Shown here one piece after another: positions 32,982 through 40,548 of a DNA stretch of 61,134 nt. The position numbers and the translations under genes are program-made. The stretch lies in contig NZ_WACP01000023.1 of the NCBI RefSeq assembly GCF_008973665.1, positions 1 through 61,134 on the forward strand. Direction: 5' to 3'. Each line of letters starts with the position of its first letter. Position 1 is the first letter of the stretch. Origin of the DNA: Paenibacillus tengchongensis. Lineage in GTDB: Bacteria; Bacillota; Bacilli; Paenibacillales; Paenibacillaceae. Under the pieces are notes generated by a model. It was not told the DNA's origin, searched no databases, and saw nothing but the letters and a program-made list of their open reading frames with translations.

Positions 32982-33254
32982 ATGAACAAAACAGATCTGG
33001 TAAACAACATTTCCGAAAAAAGCGGATTGGCCAAAAAAGACGTTGAAACGGTACTGAACGGATTTCTGGGCGAAGTAACGGATGCCCTGTCCAAAGGCGA
33101 CAAAGTGCAGCTGATCGGCTTCGGTACATTCGAAACCCGCAAACGCTCCGGCCGCACCGGACGCAACCCGCAATCGGGCACACCTATCGAAATTCCTGAA
33201 TCGACTGTTCCGGCATTCAAAGCCGGCAACAAGCTCAAAGAAGCCGTTAACTAA
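32982..33254 (+). CDS. hup: HU DNA-binding protein
   Basis: A 90-residue histone-like HU protein. The sequence is canonical: MNKTDLVNNISEKSGLAKKDVE, VQLIGFGTFETRKRSGRTGRNPQ with the DNA-gripping arm, IPESTVPAFKAGNKLKEAV at the end. ATG at 32982 follows TAGGAGG. The stop codon overlaps the rqcP ATG by one base. In B. subtilis the HU gene (hbs) lies elsewhere and mazG is followed directly by rqcP, so this is an insertion in the conserved order. Confidence 0.96.
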   Translation: MNKTDLVNNISEKSGLAKKDVETVLNGFLGEVTDALSKGDKVQLIGFGTFETRKRSGRTGRNPQSGTPIEIPESTVPAFKAGNKLKEAVN

Positions 33255-33532
33255 TGCGCCTGGACAAGTTCCTGAAAGTTTCCCGCTTGATTAAGCGCCG
33301 CACGGTGGCCAAGGATGTGTCCGAGCAAGGCCGGGTGCTGATCAACGGAAAGGAATCCAAACCGAGCAGCACGGTGAAGATCGGCGACGAGATAACCGTA
33401 CAGTTTGGCCAGAAGCTGGTTACGGTCAAAGTGGAAAAGCTGGTGGAAACGACCCGTAAGGACGAAGCTGCCGGAATGTATACACTGCTCCGCGAAGAGC
33501 CTGTTGCCAAGAGCAACGGCCTTGACTGGTGA
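33254..33532 (+). CDS. rqcP: RqcP (YabO), S4-domain ribosome quality control factor
   Basis: A 92-residue S4-domain protein. RqcP works with RqcH on stalled 50S subunits to add C-terminal alanine tails. The S4 motif is visible: MRLDKFLKVSRLIKRRTVAKDVSEQGRVLINGK (residues 1-34). ATG overlaps the HU stop by one base, so translation is likely coupled. A strong terminator follows. Confidence 0.93.
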   Translation: MRLDKFLKVSRLIKRRTVAKDVSEQGRVLINGKESKPSSTVKIGDEITVQFGQKLVTVKVEKLVETTRKDEAAGMYTLLREEPVAKSNGLDW

Positions 33533-33560
33533 GCGTTGACCGAATCATTAGCAGTTTGGG

Positions 33561-33602
33561 AAGCACCCCGGCGCATAAAGCGGCCGGGGTGCTTTTGCTT
33601 TA
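33561..33602 (+). terminator. terminator after rqcP
   Basis: AAGCACCCCGGC pairs perfectly with GCCGGGGTGCTT, followed by a T-rich tail. Confidence 0.9.
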
Positions 33603-33665
33603 TTCCGCAGGAAAGTTTCCCGGGGTATTTTGTGCCTGCCCTTGTTCTATAATCTCTCCTTCAGC

Positions 33666-33680
33666 CATAGGCTAGAACCA
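33666..33680 (+). promoter_or_regulatory. candidate mother-cell sigma -10 region of yabP
   Basis: CATAGGCTA (33666-33674) fits CATAnnnTA, and ATAGGCTAGAACCA is nearly repeated before yabS (38793-38806). yabP and yabS are mother-cell genes in B. subtilis (sigma-E). No convincing -35 was found. Confidence 0.35.
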
Positions 33681-33699
33681 AGAAGGAGGGGTACATGCC

Positions 33700-33984
33700 A
33701 TGATCGAGCCAGTCAAAACGAACAAGCAGCATGATTTGCACATGCGCAGCCGCAAACAGCTGGAGCTGACGGGAGTACAGAATGTGGAAAGCTTCGACAG
33801 CGAGGAATTTTTGCTTCGTACCGAGCTTGGGCATCTTACGATTCGGGGCAATCATTTACATATCAAGAACCTGAGCCTGGAAAACGGACTGTTATCGCTG
33901 GAGGGCAACGTTCACTCGCTGATTTATCTGGATCCCGGAGCGCAGTCTAAAAACAAGGGAATTCTCGGCAAGCTGTTTAAATGA
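33700..33984 (+). CDS. yabP: sporulation protein YabP
   Basis: A 94-residue YabP-family protein, needed for sporulation in B. subtilis. It is a compact beta-rich domain (MRSRKQLELTGVQNVESFDSE, then LGHLTIRGNHLHIKNLSLENG) related to YqfC. No catalytic residues or membrane segment are seen. ATG at 33700 follows AGAAGGAGG by ten bases. It overlaps yabQ by four bases, making a two-gene sporulation unit placed before divIC. Confidence 0.92.
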   Translation: MIEPVKTNKQHDLHMRSRKQLELTGVQNVESFDSEEFLLRTELGHLTIRGNHLHIKNLSLENGLLSLEGNVHSLIYLDPGAQSKNKGILGKLFK

Positions 33985-34544
33985 ACCCGTCTGTACAGTG
34001 GATGACGCTGCTCTACATGATGCTGGCCGGAACAGCCATGGGGTTTACCTATGACAGCTACCGGGTGCTGTCGCTGAGACTCCATTTTCCCCGCTGGCTG
34101 AGCGGCGCACTCGATTTCCTGTATTGGGTGTGGGCGGCGCTACTTACCTTTCGCATGCTTTATGCCGGAAATCAGGGACAATTGAGGTTTTATGTCTTTG
34201 TCGGGCTCTTTCTAGGAGTATGGTTCTATTTTTTACTGTTCAGTGTTACAGTCCGGCGATTTGTGGTAATGTTAATTCAGTCGGTTCAATATATGCTCAG
34301 GCTGCTGTGGAAAGTGACCGGAGTGCTGATCGGCATGCCGCTGCTGTGGCTTTGGCGCCTGCTGGGAGGCGTGCTGCGACTATTGTGGCGTATACTGCTC
34401 TTCGTTCTGAAGCTGCTGCTGCGACTGACAAAGCCGATTTGGTGGTTTCCCGCAAAGTGGTTCTCGCCGTACTGGGCCAAGCTTGCGCATAGCGCCTGGG
34501 TATCCAAAGTAAAGGCCGGGATGAGCCGCCTCAGAAAACGCTGA
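33981..34544 (+). CDS. yabQ: spore cortex protein YabQ
   Basis: A 187-residue membrane protein of the YabQ family, which localises to the outer forespore membrane and is needed for cortex formation. Three or four membrane segments fill residues 5-100 (LLYMMLAGTAMGFTYDSYRV, FLYWVWAALLTFRMLYAG, FVGLFLGVWFYFLLFSVTV). A second, Leu/Trp-rich amphipathic stretch follows, then a basic C-terminus. It is coupled to yabP by ATGA overlap. Confidence 0.92.
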   Translation: MNPSVQWMTLLYMMLAGTAMGFTYDSYRVLSLRLHFPRWLSGALDFLYWVWAALLTFRMLYAGNQGQLRFYVFVGLFLGVWFYFLLFSVTVRRFVVMLIQSVQYMLRLLWKVTGVLIGMPLLWLWRLLGGVLRLLWRILLFVLKLLLRLTKPIWWFPAKWFSPYWAKLAHSAWVSKVKAGMSRLRKR

Positions 34545-34569
34545 ACTTGTTGACTTGGAGGTAAGCCGC

Positions 34570-34902
34570 ATGAACAGATTTGCTGCGGATGAGAAGGGAA
34601 AGAGCGGCAAGGCTGCTGCAGGGGCTAAACGGAGACGCCTGATCTGGCTGACGGTTGTAGCTGTGTTTTTCGGCTGGGCCGGATACATCTTCTTCTCCCA
34701 GAGCGCAGCGATTGCCGAGAAGAAGGAGCAGCTTACCCAAAAGCAAGCCGCCCAGGAGGGCGCCAATGCTTCTCTCAACCAGCTGAAATACGAGGTTTCC
34801 CGTCTTAATGACGAGGAATACATCGGTCAGCTGGCACGTAAATGGTACAATATGTATCCTCAGGGCGAATCACCGATCCGTACAGAGCAATCAGGGCAAT
34901 AA
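34570..34902 (+). CDS. divIC: cell division protein DivIC
   Basis: A 110-residue septum protein that forms a complex with DivIB and FtsL. A short basic cytoplasmic part is followed by one membrane segment (about residues 23-43) and an external coiled coil (KKEQLTQKQAAQEGANASLNQLKYEVSRLND). The NDEEYIGQLARKWYNMYPQGE end is the conserved family tail. The start is ATG at 34570 after TTGGAGG, not the frame opening at 34555. Confidence 0.93.
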   Translation: MNRFAADEKGKSGKAAAGAKRRRLIWLTVVAVFFGWAGYIFFSQSAAIAEKKEQLTQKQAAQEGANASLNQLKYEVSRLNDEEYIGQLARKWYNMYPQGESPIRTEQSGQ

Positions 34903-34929
34903 AGCTGGCCAAAAGAGGCTTTCGCTGTG

Positions 34930-34958
34930 TTGCCTTGCTTTGTTCTTTACTGTATAAT
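34930..34958 (+). promoter_or_regulatory. sigma-A promoter of yabR
   Basis: TTGCCT (34930-34935), 17 bases, TATAAT (34953-34958), 66 bases before the yabR start. Confidence 0.65.
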
Positions 34959-35024
34959 CAAATCACCGCAGACCGGATTCTTTATATTCGTCTGTATATT
35001 TTTAAGGGAGGATCATTTTATTCT

Positions 35025-35516
35025 ATGGCAATTGAAGTGGGCACCAAGTTAGAAGGCAAGGTGACAGGCATCACGCATTTCGGAGCATTTGTGGATCTGT
35101 CAGGAGGTGTCACAGGTCTCGTTCACATTTCGGAAATCGCCGATAATTACGTCAAAGATGTTAACGATCATTTGAAGATTGGTGATGTAGTAACCGTCAA
35201 GGTGATCAATGTTGACAAGGACGGCAAGATCGGACTTTCCATCAAGCAGGCCGTGGATAAGCCTGCATCAGAAGCACGTCCCCCAAGAGCTCCAAGACCT
35301 GACCGCCCAAGCGGCGGCGGAGAACGTTTTGGCAGTGGTGGCGGAGGCGGAGGATTTAATCGTGAACGGGGTGGGCGTCCATTCAAGCCTGCAGCCGGTA
35401 AACCTTCATTCGAGGATAAAATGTCACGCTTCCTGAAAGACAGCGAGGAACGGATGTCTTCGCTGAAGAAGAACACGGAAGGCAAACGCGGCGGCCGTGG
35501 CGCTAAGCGCGTATAA
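35025..35516 (+). CDS. yabR: S1-domain RNA-binding protein YabR
   Basis: A 163-residue protein with an S1 domain at residues 1-75 (GTKLEGKVTGITHFGAFVDL, GLVHISEIADNYVKDVND, GDVVTVKVINVDKDGKIGLS), related to general stress protein 13 and the S1 repeats of PNPase. The rest is a disordered Arg/Gly/Pro-rich tail (GGGERFGSGGGGGGFNRERG) that should add RNA affinity. ATG at 35025 is behind GGGAGG at long spacing; the frame runs upstream into divIC but the promoter and domain start exclude this. Confidence 0.92.
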   Translation: MAIEVGTKLEGKVTGITHFGAFVDLSGGVTGLVHISEIADNYVKDVNDHLKIGDVVTVKVINVDKDGKIGLSIKQAVDKPASEARPPRAPRPDRPSGGGERFGSGGGGGGFNRERGGRPFKPAAGKPSFEDKMSRFLKDSEERMSSLKKNTEGKRGGRGAKRV

Positions 35517-35564
35517 TCGGATCCTGCGCATCGTTGTTTAAATGAGATGACTTTATTGAGAATA

Positions 35565-35600
35565 AACCGCAAGGGCTTTTAAGCTCTTAGCGGTTTTTTT
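35565..35600 (+). terminator. terminator after yabR
   Basis: AACCGC-a-AGGGCTT pairs with AAGCTCTT-a-GCGGTT, followed by TTTTT. Confidence 0.9.
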
Positions 35601-35785
35601 GTCGCCATGGATAAAATTACCGACAGTATCCCTGCCAATCCCACATATCTCCGGGGCAATCGCTGACGAATCTGCAGCGGTGTCCGCAGCCATTTCCCGG
35701 AGAGAGGAAACTCACACTTGCATCAACCTGCTGTCTCGCAAGGGCTTGCACCGCTTTTGCCGGCCGGTGTCGGCGAAGCTCTTTT

Positions 35786-35852
35786 TGTCGGAAATTTCTT
35801 GGGACCAGCCCTGCGTTTCTGACAAACTTTCCTGAGAACCCCGCTATATAAT
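35786..35852 (+). promoter_or_regulatory. Spo0A-dependent type promoter of spoIIE
   Basis: CTGACA (35819-35824), a 22-base spacer and an exact TATAAT (35847-35852). The -35-like hexamer overlaps a reversed Spo0A box (TTTGTCAGA on the reverse strand), and another near-box TGTCGGA lies at 35786-35792. B. subtilis Spo0A-activated promoters such as spoIIG are known for such long spacers. Between 35601 and 35785 I see no gene or clear signal. Confidence 0.65.
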
Positions 35853-35887
35853 GTGAACCATAAATCCGAAACGGGTGGTGGCGAGGA

Positions 35888-38395
35888 ATGAATAAGAGTG
35901 GTGTAATCAATTTGCCGGAGTGGACCAAAGCAGGAAACAAGGAGGAGCGTTCCAAAGAAACTTGGGGTGCCCGGCTGAAGGCCTGGAGCATGAACCTGCC
36001 GGCTGTACAATTCCTGGCCGTAAAGAAATGGACACTGCTGCTCAGCCTGATGGGTCTTTTGCTGGGGCGTGCCATGATATTGGACGAGCTTACGCCTTTT
36101 GCCGCAGCCTTTTTCGCCGTTATTGTCATGCTGCGCAAAGATTCCATGCTGCCGGTGGCCGCTTCGCTGATTGTGGGCAGCCTCTTTACTCCATTCCCGG
36201 GGGCCATAATGATATTCGCCCAGCTGGCCATGTTCCTTTTGATCTACAAAGGTCTTGAAAGCTTTCAGAAAATAGATCTCTCCTATGCACCGCTGATGGT
36301 ATTTGTCTCCTCCTTTATGGTCGGCCTGTTCCAGGTGGTCATCGGACCTTCTCTGGACTGGTACCCGCTTCTGATGGCCACGCTCGATGCCCTGCTCGGA
36401 TTTGTGCTAACGCTCGTTTTTCTGCAGGCGTTACCTTTGCTGACCTTCAAACAGAAGAGCAGGTCGTTGCGGAGTGAGGAAATTCTTTGCCTGATCATTC
36501 TGCTGGCCTCGGTGATGACCGGACTCGTAGGCTGGACTGTTGGCGGTCTCTCCTTGGAGCATATTCTGTCGCGCTATCTTATTATGCTCTTTGCCCTCGC
36601 CGGAGGCGCACCTCTTGGTGCGGCAGTAGGTGTTGTGACGGGCCTTATCCTCAGTCTGGCCGACATTTCCGCCATCTATCAGATGAGTCTGCTGGCGTTC
36701 TCCGGCATGCTGGCCGGTATGATGCAGTCCGGACGCAAGGGGGCGGTATCTATTGGAATGCTGCTTGGTTCTTCGATCCTGTCCGTGTATTTTCTCGGGC
36801 CGGGCGATGTTCTTATTTCTACATGGGAGACCTCACTTGCAATGCTGTTGTTTCTCCTCACACCCAAGAGCATGATTTCTGCCATCGCCAAATACGTGCC
36901 GGGAACACCGGATCACAGCCGCTCCCAAAATGAATATGCGCGGAGAGTTAGAGATATTACCGCCGAAAGAGTGACCCAGTTCTCCCAGGTGTTTCAGCAG
37001 CTCTCCAGCAGCTTCGGCCAGATTCCCCGTGCGGGGGATGCCGGCAAAAGCGACCGGGAGATGCAGGATTTTATGAACACAGTTACGGAGGGTGCCTGCG
37101 CAGGGTGCATCCGGCGGAACCAATGCTGGGATAACAAGTTCTATCAGACCTACAGGTATATGACGGATATGATGAGCACGGTCGAGGAATGCCCGGATAT
37201 CACCGCTGCCCAGCTTCCGCCGGAATGGAGCCGCATCTGCGGAAGGACGGGCGAGGTGCTTGAGGCGATGAAAGGGCAGTATGAGCTGTATCAGCATGAT
37301 ATGCGCTGGAAAAAGCAGATCTACGACAGCCGGCAGTTCGTCGCCGAACAGCTGTCGGGCGTCTCACAGGTCATGGACGATTTGGCGAAGGAGATCAAAC
37401 GCGAGGGTCAGGCGATGTACCGCCAGGAGAACCAGATCCGCCAGGCACTGGAGAAATTGGGTTTATCCATTCACAGCATCGAGATTCTCAGCCTTGATCC
37501 CGGACGGGTGGAAATTGAGGTCGTGCATGCTTATACGCGCGGGTTCGATGAGTGCCGAAAAATGATTGCCCCGCTGCTCTCCGATATTCTGGAGGAGAAT
37601 ATTGCCGTGGTCAGCGAGACAGCCGTTCATCCCCGCGAGGGCTTGTCCATGGTTACTTTCGGCTCAGCCAAGGCCTATGAAGTCAGCACCGGTGCGGCGG
37701 GTGCAGCCAAGGGCGGTGTCATGCTCTCCGGCGACAGCTTCAGCTCGGTAGAGCTGGGCAACGGCACCTTTGCCGTATCGGTGAGCGACGGTATGGGCAA
37801 CGGGGAGCGGGCCCGGATGGAGAGCAGCGCCGCCTTGTCCATGCTGGAGAAGCTGCTGCAATCGGGAATGGACGAGAAGCTGGCGGTGAAATCGGTCAAC
37901 TCCATCCTGCTTCTGCGCTCGCCGGACGAGTTCTATGCCACGGTGGATATGGCGCTGATCGACCAGTATTCGGCGCAGACCACCTTTATGAAGATTGCCT
38001 CCGCCCCCAGCTTCGTCCGCCGCGGCAGCGAGGTGATTCCGGTGACCTCCAGCAATCTGCCGATTGGCATCATTAAAGATATCGATGTCGATCTGATCAG
38101 CATGCAGCTGCGTCCGGGCGATGTGCTGATTATGATGACCGACGGTATTTATGATGCGCCCGGTTATGCCGTTAATAAAGAAATATGGATGAAACGGCTG
38201 ATCCAGGAACTGGAGCAGGATGACCCTCAGGCTATGGCGGACGAGCTGCTGGAGAAGGTCATCCGCTATCAGGGCCATGAGATTCATGATGACATGACCA
38301 TCGTCGTCAGCCGCATTGACCATTATCATCCGGAGTGGTCCAGCCTGCATATGCCCGGAATCGGGCGGATGGAGCGCCCGCGCACCGTCAGCTAA
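35888..38395 (+). CDS. spoIIE: SpoIIE, sporulation phosphatase
   Basis: An 835-residue membrane phosphatase that dephosphorylates SpoIIAA and so releases sigma-F in the forespore. Residues 45-330 hold about ten membrane segments. A central region (about 340-600) with clustered cysteines (GACAGCIRRNQCW) matches the FtsZ-interacting/regulatory part. The C-terminal PP2C domain (about 600-825) has VSDGMGNGERARMESSAAL with metal Asp at about residue 634, and LIMMTDGIYDAP. ATG at 35888 has a modest GGCGAGG site. It should be induced by Spo0A~P through the promoter upstream. Confidence 0.97.
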   Translation: MNKSGVINLPEWTKAGNKEERSKETWGARLKAWSMNLPAVQFLAVKKWTLLLSLMGLLLGRAMILDELTPFAAAFFAVIVMLRKDSMLPVAASLIVGSLFTPFPGAIMIFAQLAMFLLIYKGLESFQKIDLSYAPLMVFVSSFMVGLFQVVIGPSLDWYPLLMATLDALLGFVLTLVFLQALPLLTFKQKSRSLRSEEILCLIILLASVMTGLVGWTVGGLSLEHILSRYLIMLFALAGGAPLGAAVGVVTGLILSLADISAIYQMSLLAFSGMLAGMMQSGRKGAVSIGMLLGSSILSVYFLGPGDVLISTWETSLAMLLFLLTPKSMISAIAKYVPGTPDHSRSQNEYARRVRDITAERVTQFSQVFQQLSSSFGQIPRAGDAGKSDREMQDFMNTVTEGACAGCIRRNQCWDNKFYQTYRYMTDMMSTVEECPDITAAQLPPEWSRICGRTGEVLEAMKGQYELYQHDMRWKKQIYDSRQFVAEQLSGVSQVMDDLAKEIKREGQAMYRQENQIRQALEKLGLSIHSIEILSLDPGRVEIEVVHAYTRGFDECRKMIAPLLSDILEENIAVVSETAVHPREGLSMVTFGSAKAYEVSTGAAGAAKGGVMLSGDSFSSVELGNGTFAVSVSDGMGNGERARMESSAALSMLEKLLQSGMDEKLAVKSVNSILLLRSPDEFYATVDMALIDQYSAQTTFMKIASAPSFVRRGSEVIPVTSSNLPIGIIKDIDVDLISMQLRPGDVLIMMTDGIYDAPGYAVNKEIWMKRLIQELEQDDPQAMADELLEKVIRYQGHEIHDDMTIVVSRIDHYHPEWSSLHMPGIGRMERPRTVS

Positions 38396-38596
38396 TCTAT
38401 CATTTCTGTCAGCGCGTTTCTTTCGCGGCGGTTACGCTCTTCAGAGAATTATGCGTTATAATAGAAGTATTATTGTGCAGCACTCTGATTTTTCTTGTAT
38501 TTACTATTAATATTAGCGAGCCTGATTCTTAGGCGAGCCATGCATTTGCTGCTTTTCTCTGTTTCAAGCGCAGATAAGCTTTAAGACATGGTATTG
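38396..38596 (+). other. intergenic stretch after spoIIE, no gene seen
   Basis: AT-rich sequence with an isolated TATAAT at 38457-38462. No convincing -35, terminator, ORF or tRNA was found. B. subtilis carries tRNA genes next to spoIIE, but none is visible here. Confidence 0.5.
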
Positions 38597-38746
38597 GTGA
38601 ATTAGAAGACGCAGAGAAATTTTGGAACCGGAGAAGCGTTAGCGTTCGCCTTTGTCCCCGAATTTAAACCGCCTGATCTAATCCATTAAATTCGGGGACA
38701 ACAGCGATCGGAGGTCCAAAATTCTCTCGAGTCTCTTTAAATTCAC
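38597..38746 (+). repeat. 150-base palindromic element
   Basis: Nested inverted repeats close the whole element. The outer pair is GTGAATT / AATTCAC. Next is AGAC-GCAGAGAAATTTTGG, which mirrors CCAAAATTCTCTCGA-GTCT with few indels. The innermost is a perfect 16-base pair, TTGTCCCCGAATTTAA (38652-38667) with TTAAATTCGGGGACAA (38686-38701), around an 18-base loop. The left arm has an extra AGCGTTAGCG segment. It has no ORF and no T-run. It could be a MITE-like or REP-like repeat, or a structured RNA. Confidence 0.85.
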
Positions 38747-38832
38747 TCGAATGTTTTATATCTTATATAAGTTTGAAATCTCTCTCCCCTGGATATGCTA
38801 GAACTAGATAACACGAAGGGGAGTGCACGGGA

Positions 38833-39582
38833 ATGAAGCAGATATTGCTCATTACGGACGGCTGTTCCAATGTGGGGGAAAGTCCGGTGCTGGCAGCGGG
38901 ATATGCCTTTCGGGAGGGCATCACCGTCAATGTCATCGGAGTGGTGGATGAAGGGACAATCGGCGAGCTGGGCAGCCGGGAGATTGGCGATATCGCCAAG
39001 GCCGGCGGCGGACTCAGCCGGATTGTCGGGACAGCCCAGCTGGCCCGGACCGTACAGATGCTGACCCGTCAAACCGTGGTTCAGACGATTCAGCAGGCGG
39101 TTAATAAAGAGGTACACAAAATTCTCGGCAACAGCTCTCTGGCGCAGCTGCCTCCGCAGCAGCGTTCAGAAATGGTTCAGGTCGTCGATGAGCTGTCGGA
39201 GACTTCGCCGCTGCGTATAGCGCTGCTGATCGATGCCAGCGCAAGCATGAAGCCGAAGCTGGCAGCCGTCGAGGATGCGGTCCGCGATCTGGCGCTCAGC
39301 CTGGAGGCCCGCGCCGGGCGCAGCGAAATCGCCGTGTTTCATTTTCCCGGTAGGAGCGGCGGAGAAGATGCACAGCTGGATTTGGATTTCACGGATCATA
39401 TCGCTCAGGTCCGTTCGCTCTTTTCCAGGCTGAAGATGCGCGGAGCGACACCGACGGGTCCGGCTATATTTAAGGTTATTGAAGCGTTCCAGGGCTCTAT
39501 TGCGCTGGATGAACCCCGTGCGCTGCTGACCGGCAAGAAGCATGGCGATCAAGAAGGGATGATTGGTGGGTATGTCGTTTAA
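38833..39582 (+). CDS. yabS: YabS, von Willebrand A-like protein
   Basis: A 249-residue protein in the sporulation cluster. It contains vWA-like elements in unusual order. Residues 3-60 look like the second half of a vWA fold (QILLITDGCSNVGES, then VNVIGVVDEG and DIAKAGGG), while residues 130-215 look like the first half, with a MIDAS-type DASASM (about 136) and GATPTGPAI. No membrane segment is visible. ATG at 38833 is preceded by AAGGGGAG. It lies before the kinase yabT, as in B. subtilis, where both are mother-cell or sporulation genes. Confidence 0.85.
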   Translation: MKQILLITDGCSNVGESPVLAAGYAFREGITVNVIGVVDEGTIGELGSREIGDIAKAGGGLSRIVGTAQLARTVQMLTRQTVVQTIQQAVNKEVHKILGNSSLAQLPPQQRSEMVQVVDELSETSPLRIALLIDASASMKPKLAAVEDAVRDLALSLEARAGRSEIAVFHFPGRSGGEDAQLDLDFTDHIAQVRSLFSRLKMRGATPTGPAIFKVIEAFQGSIALDEPRALLTGKKHGDQEGMIGGYVV

Positions 39583-40510
39583 TCCGCCCTACCCCGCCGG
39601 CACAGTGATCAAGGGCAAGTGGCGGGGCAACCGCTATATTGTCCAGCGGATGCTGGGCAAGGGGGCGAATGGAACCGTATATCTGGTGCAGAGAGAGGGC
39701 CGCCGGGAGCAGTATGCGCTGAAGATTGGCAACGATACGCTTGAGCTGCAGTCGGAAATCAACATGCTGACCTCGCTTCAGTCCTGCAAAATGCGCAGTG
39801 AACACCGCTCCCGCCGTGGAGCGGGCCTATCCTCGTATATGCTGGAATCTGACGATTTTGGCGATACCGGGAATATCCCGTTTTATGTCATGCGCTATGT
39901 AGAGGGCCGGCCTTTGCATCATTTCCTGGCTAAACGGGGCGCCTCATGGCTAGGGTTAATAGGAATGAAGCTGCTGGAGGAGCTGAATAAGCTACACCGG
40001 TGCGGCTTTGTATTCGGCGATCTCAAGCCGGAGAATGTAATGGTGTCCGATTACGGCGATGCCGAACTGATCGATTACGGCGGTGCCAGCCCGATCGGAC
40101 GCAGCGTGAAGCAGTTTACGGAGTGGCATGACCGCGGATTCTGGAATGCCGGCAGCCGAGTAGGGGATGAGAGCTATGATTTGTTCTCCTTCGCTGTTCT
40201 TTGTCTGCGTCTATTAAACGAATCGGGTCTCAAAGCGGCGGCAGGACAGCTGCCCCAGACGAGAAATGCGGATGAACTGCTGAAACTGGCCAGAAGTCTG
40301 CCGGATAAGAAGCTGGGCTCGTGGCTCTGTATCGCACTGAAAGGCGGATTCTCCGGATCGGCGCAAGCGGCCGAAATCTGGAAACAGCAGATTTACAGCA
40401 GAAGACAGCAGCGCTTGGAGACGATAGCGACACCGGCCTGGCTCAAGGGGGCGTTCGCTTTATCTTTATTTGTGCTTGTCTTTACATTATACTGGGTATT
40501 TTTTAACTAA
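39572..40510 (+). CDS. yabT: YabT-like serine/threonine protein kinase
   Basis: A 312-residue Hanks-type kinase with a single C-terminal membrane segment (last 22 residues). The Gly loop is LGKGANGTVYLV (about 24-35), the ATP lysine is in YALKIG, the catalytic loop is FGDLKPENVMV with Asp, Lys and Asn kept but the HR of HRD replaced by FG, and DFG reads DYG. YabT of B. subtilis is DNA-activated and phosphorylates RecA during sporulation. It lacks extracellular PASTA repeats. The start is uncertain: ATG 39572 is used, GTG 39566 and TTG 39563 are alternatives, all overlapping the yabS end. Confidence 0.9.
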   Translation: MSFNPPYPAGTVIKGKWRGNRYIVQRMLGKGANGTVYLVQREGRREQYALKIGNDTLELQSEINMLTSLQSCKMRSEHRSRRGAGLSSYMLESDDFGDTGNIPFYVMRYVEGRPLHHFLAKRGASWLGLIGMKLLEELNKLHRCGFVFGDLKPENVMVSDYGDAELIDYGGASPIGRSVKQFTEWHDRGFWNAGSRVGDESYDLFSFAVLCLRLLNESGLKAAAGQLPQTRNADELLKLARSLPDKKLGSWLCIALKGGFSGSAQAAEIWKQQIYSRRQQRLETIATPAWLKGAFALSLFVLVFTLYWVFFN

Positions 40511-40548
40511 CCGGTGTACATAATTGAAGGGGCGAAAGGAAGCCGTAA

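Noticed and set aside
38396..38832. tRNA genes expected by synteny next to spoIIE
   Set aside because: No cloverleaf, T-loop GTTCGA sequence or acceptor stem could be found; the region instead holds the palindromic element.
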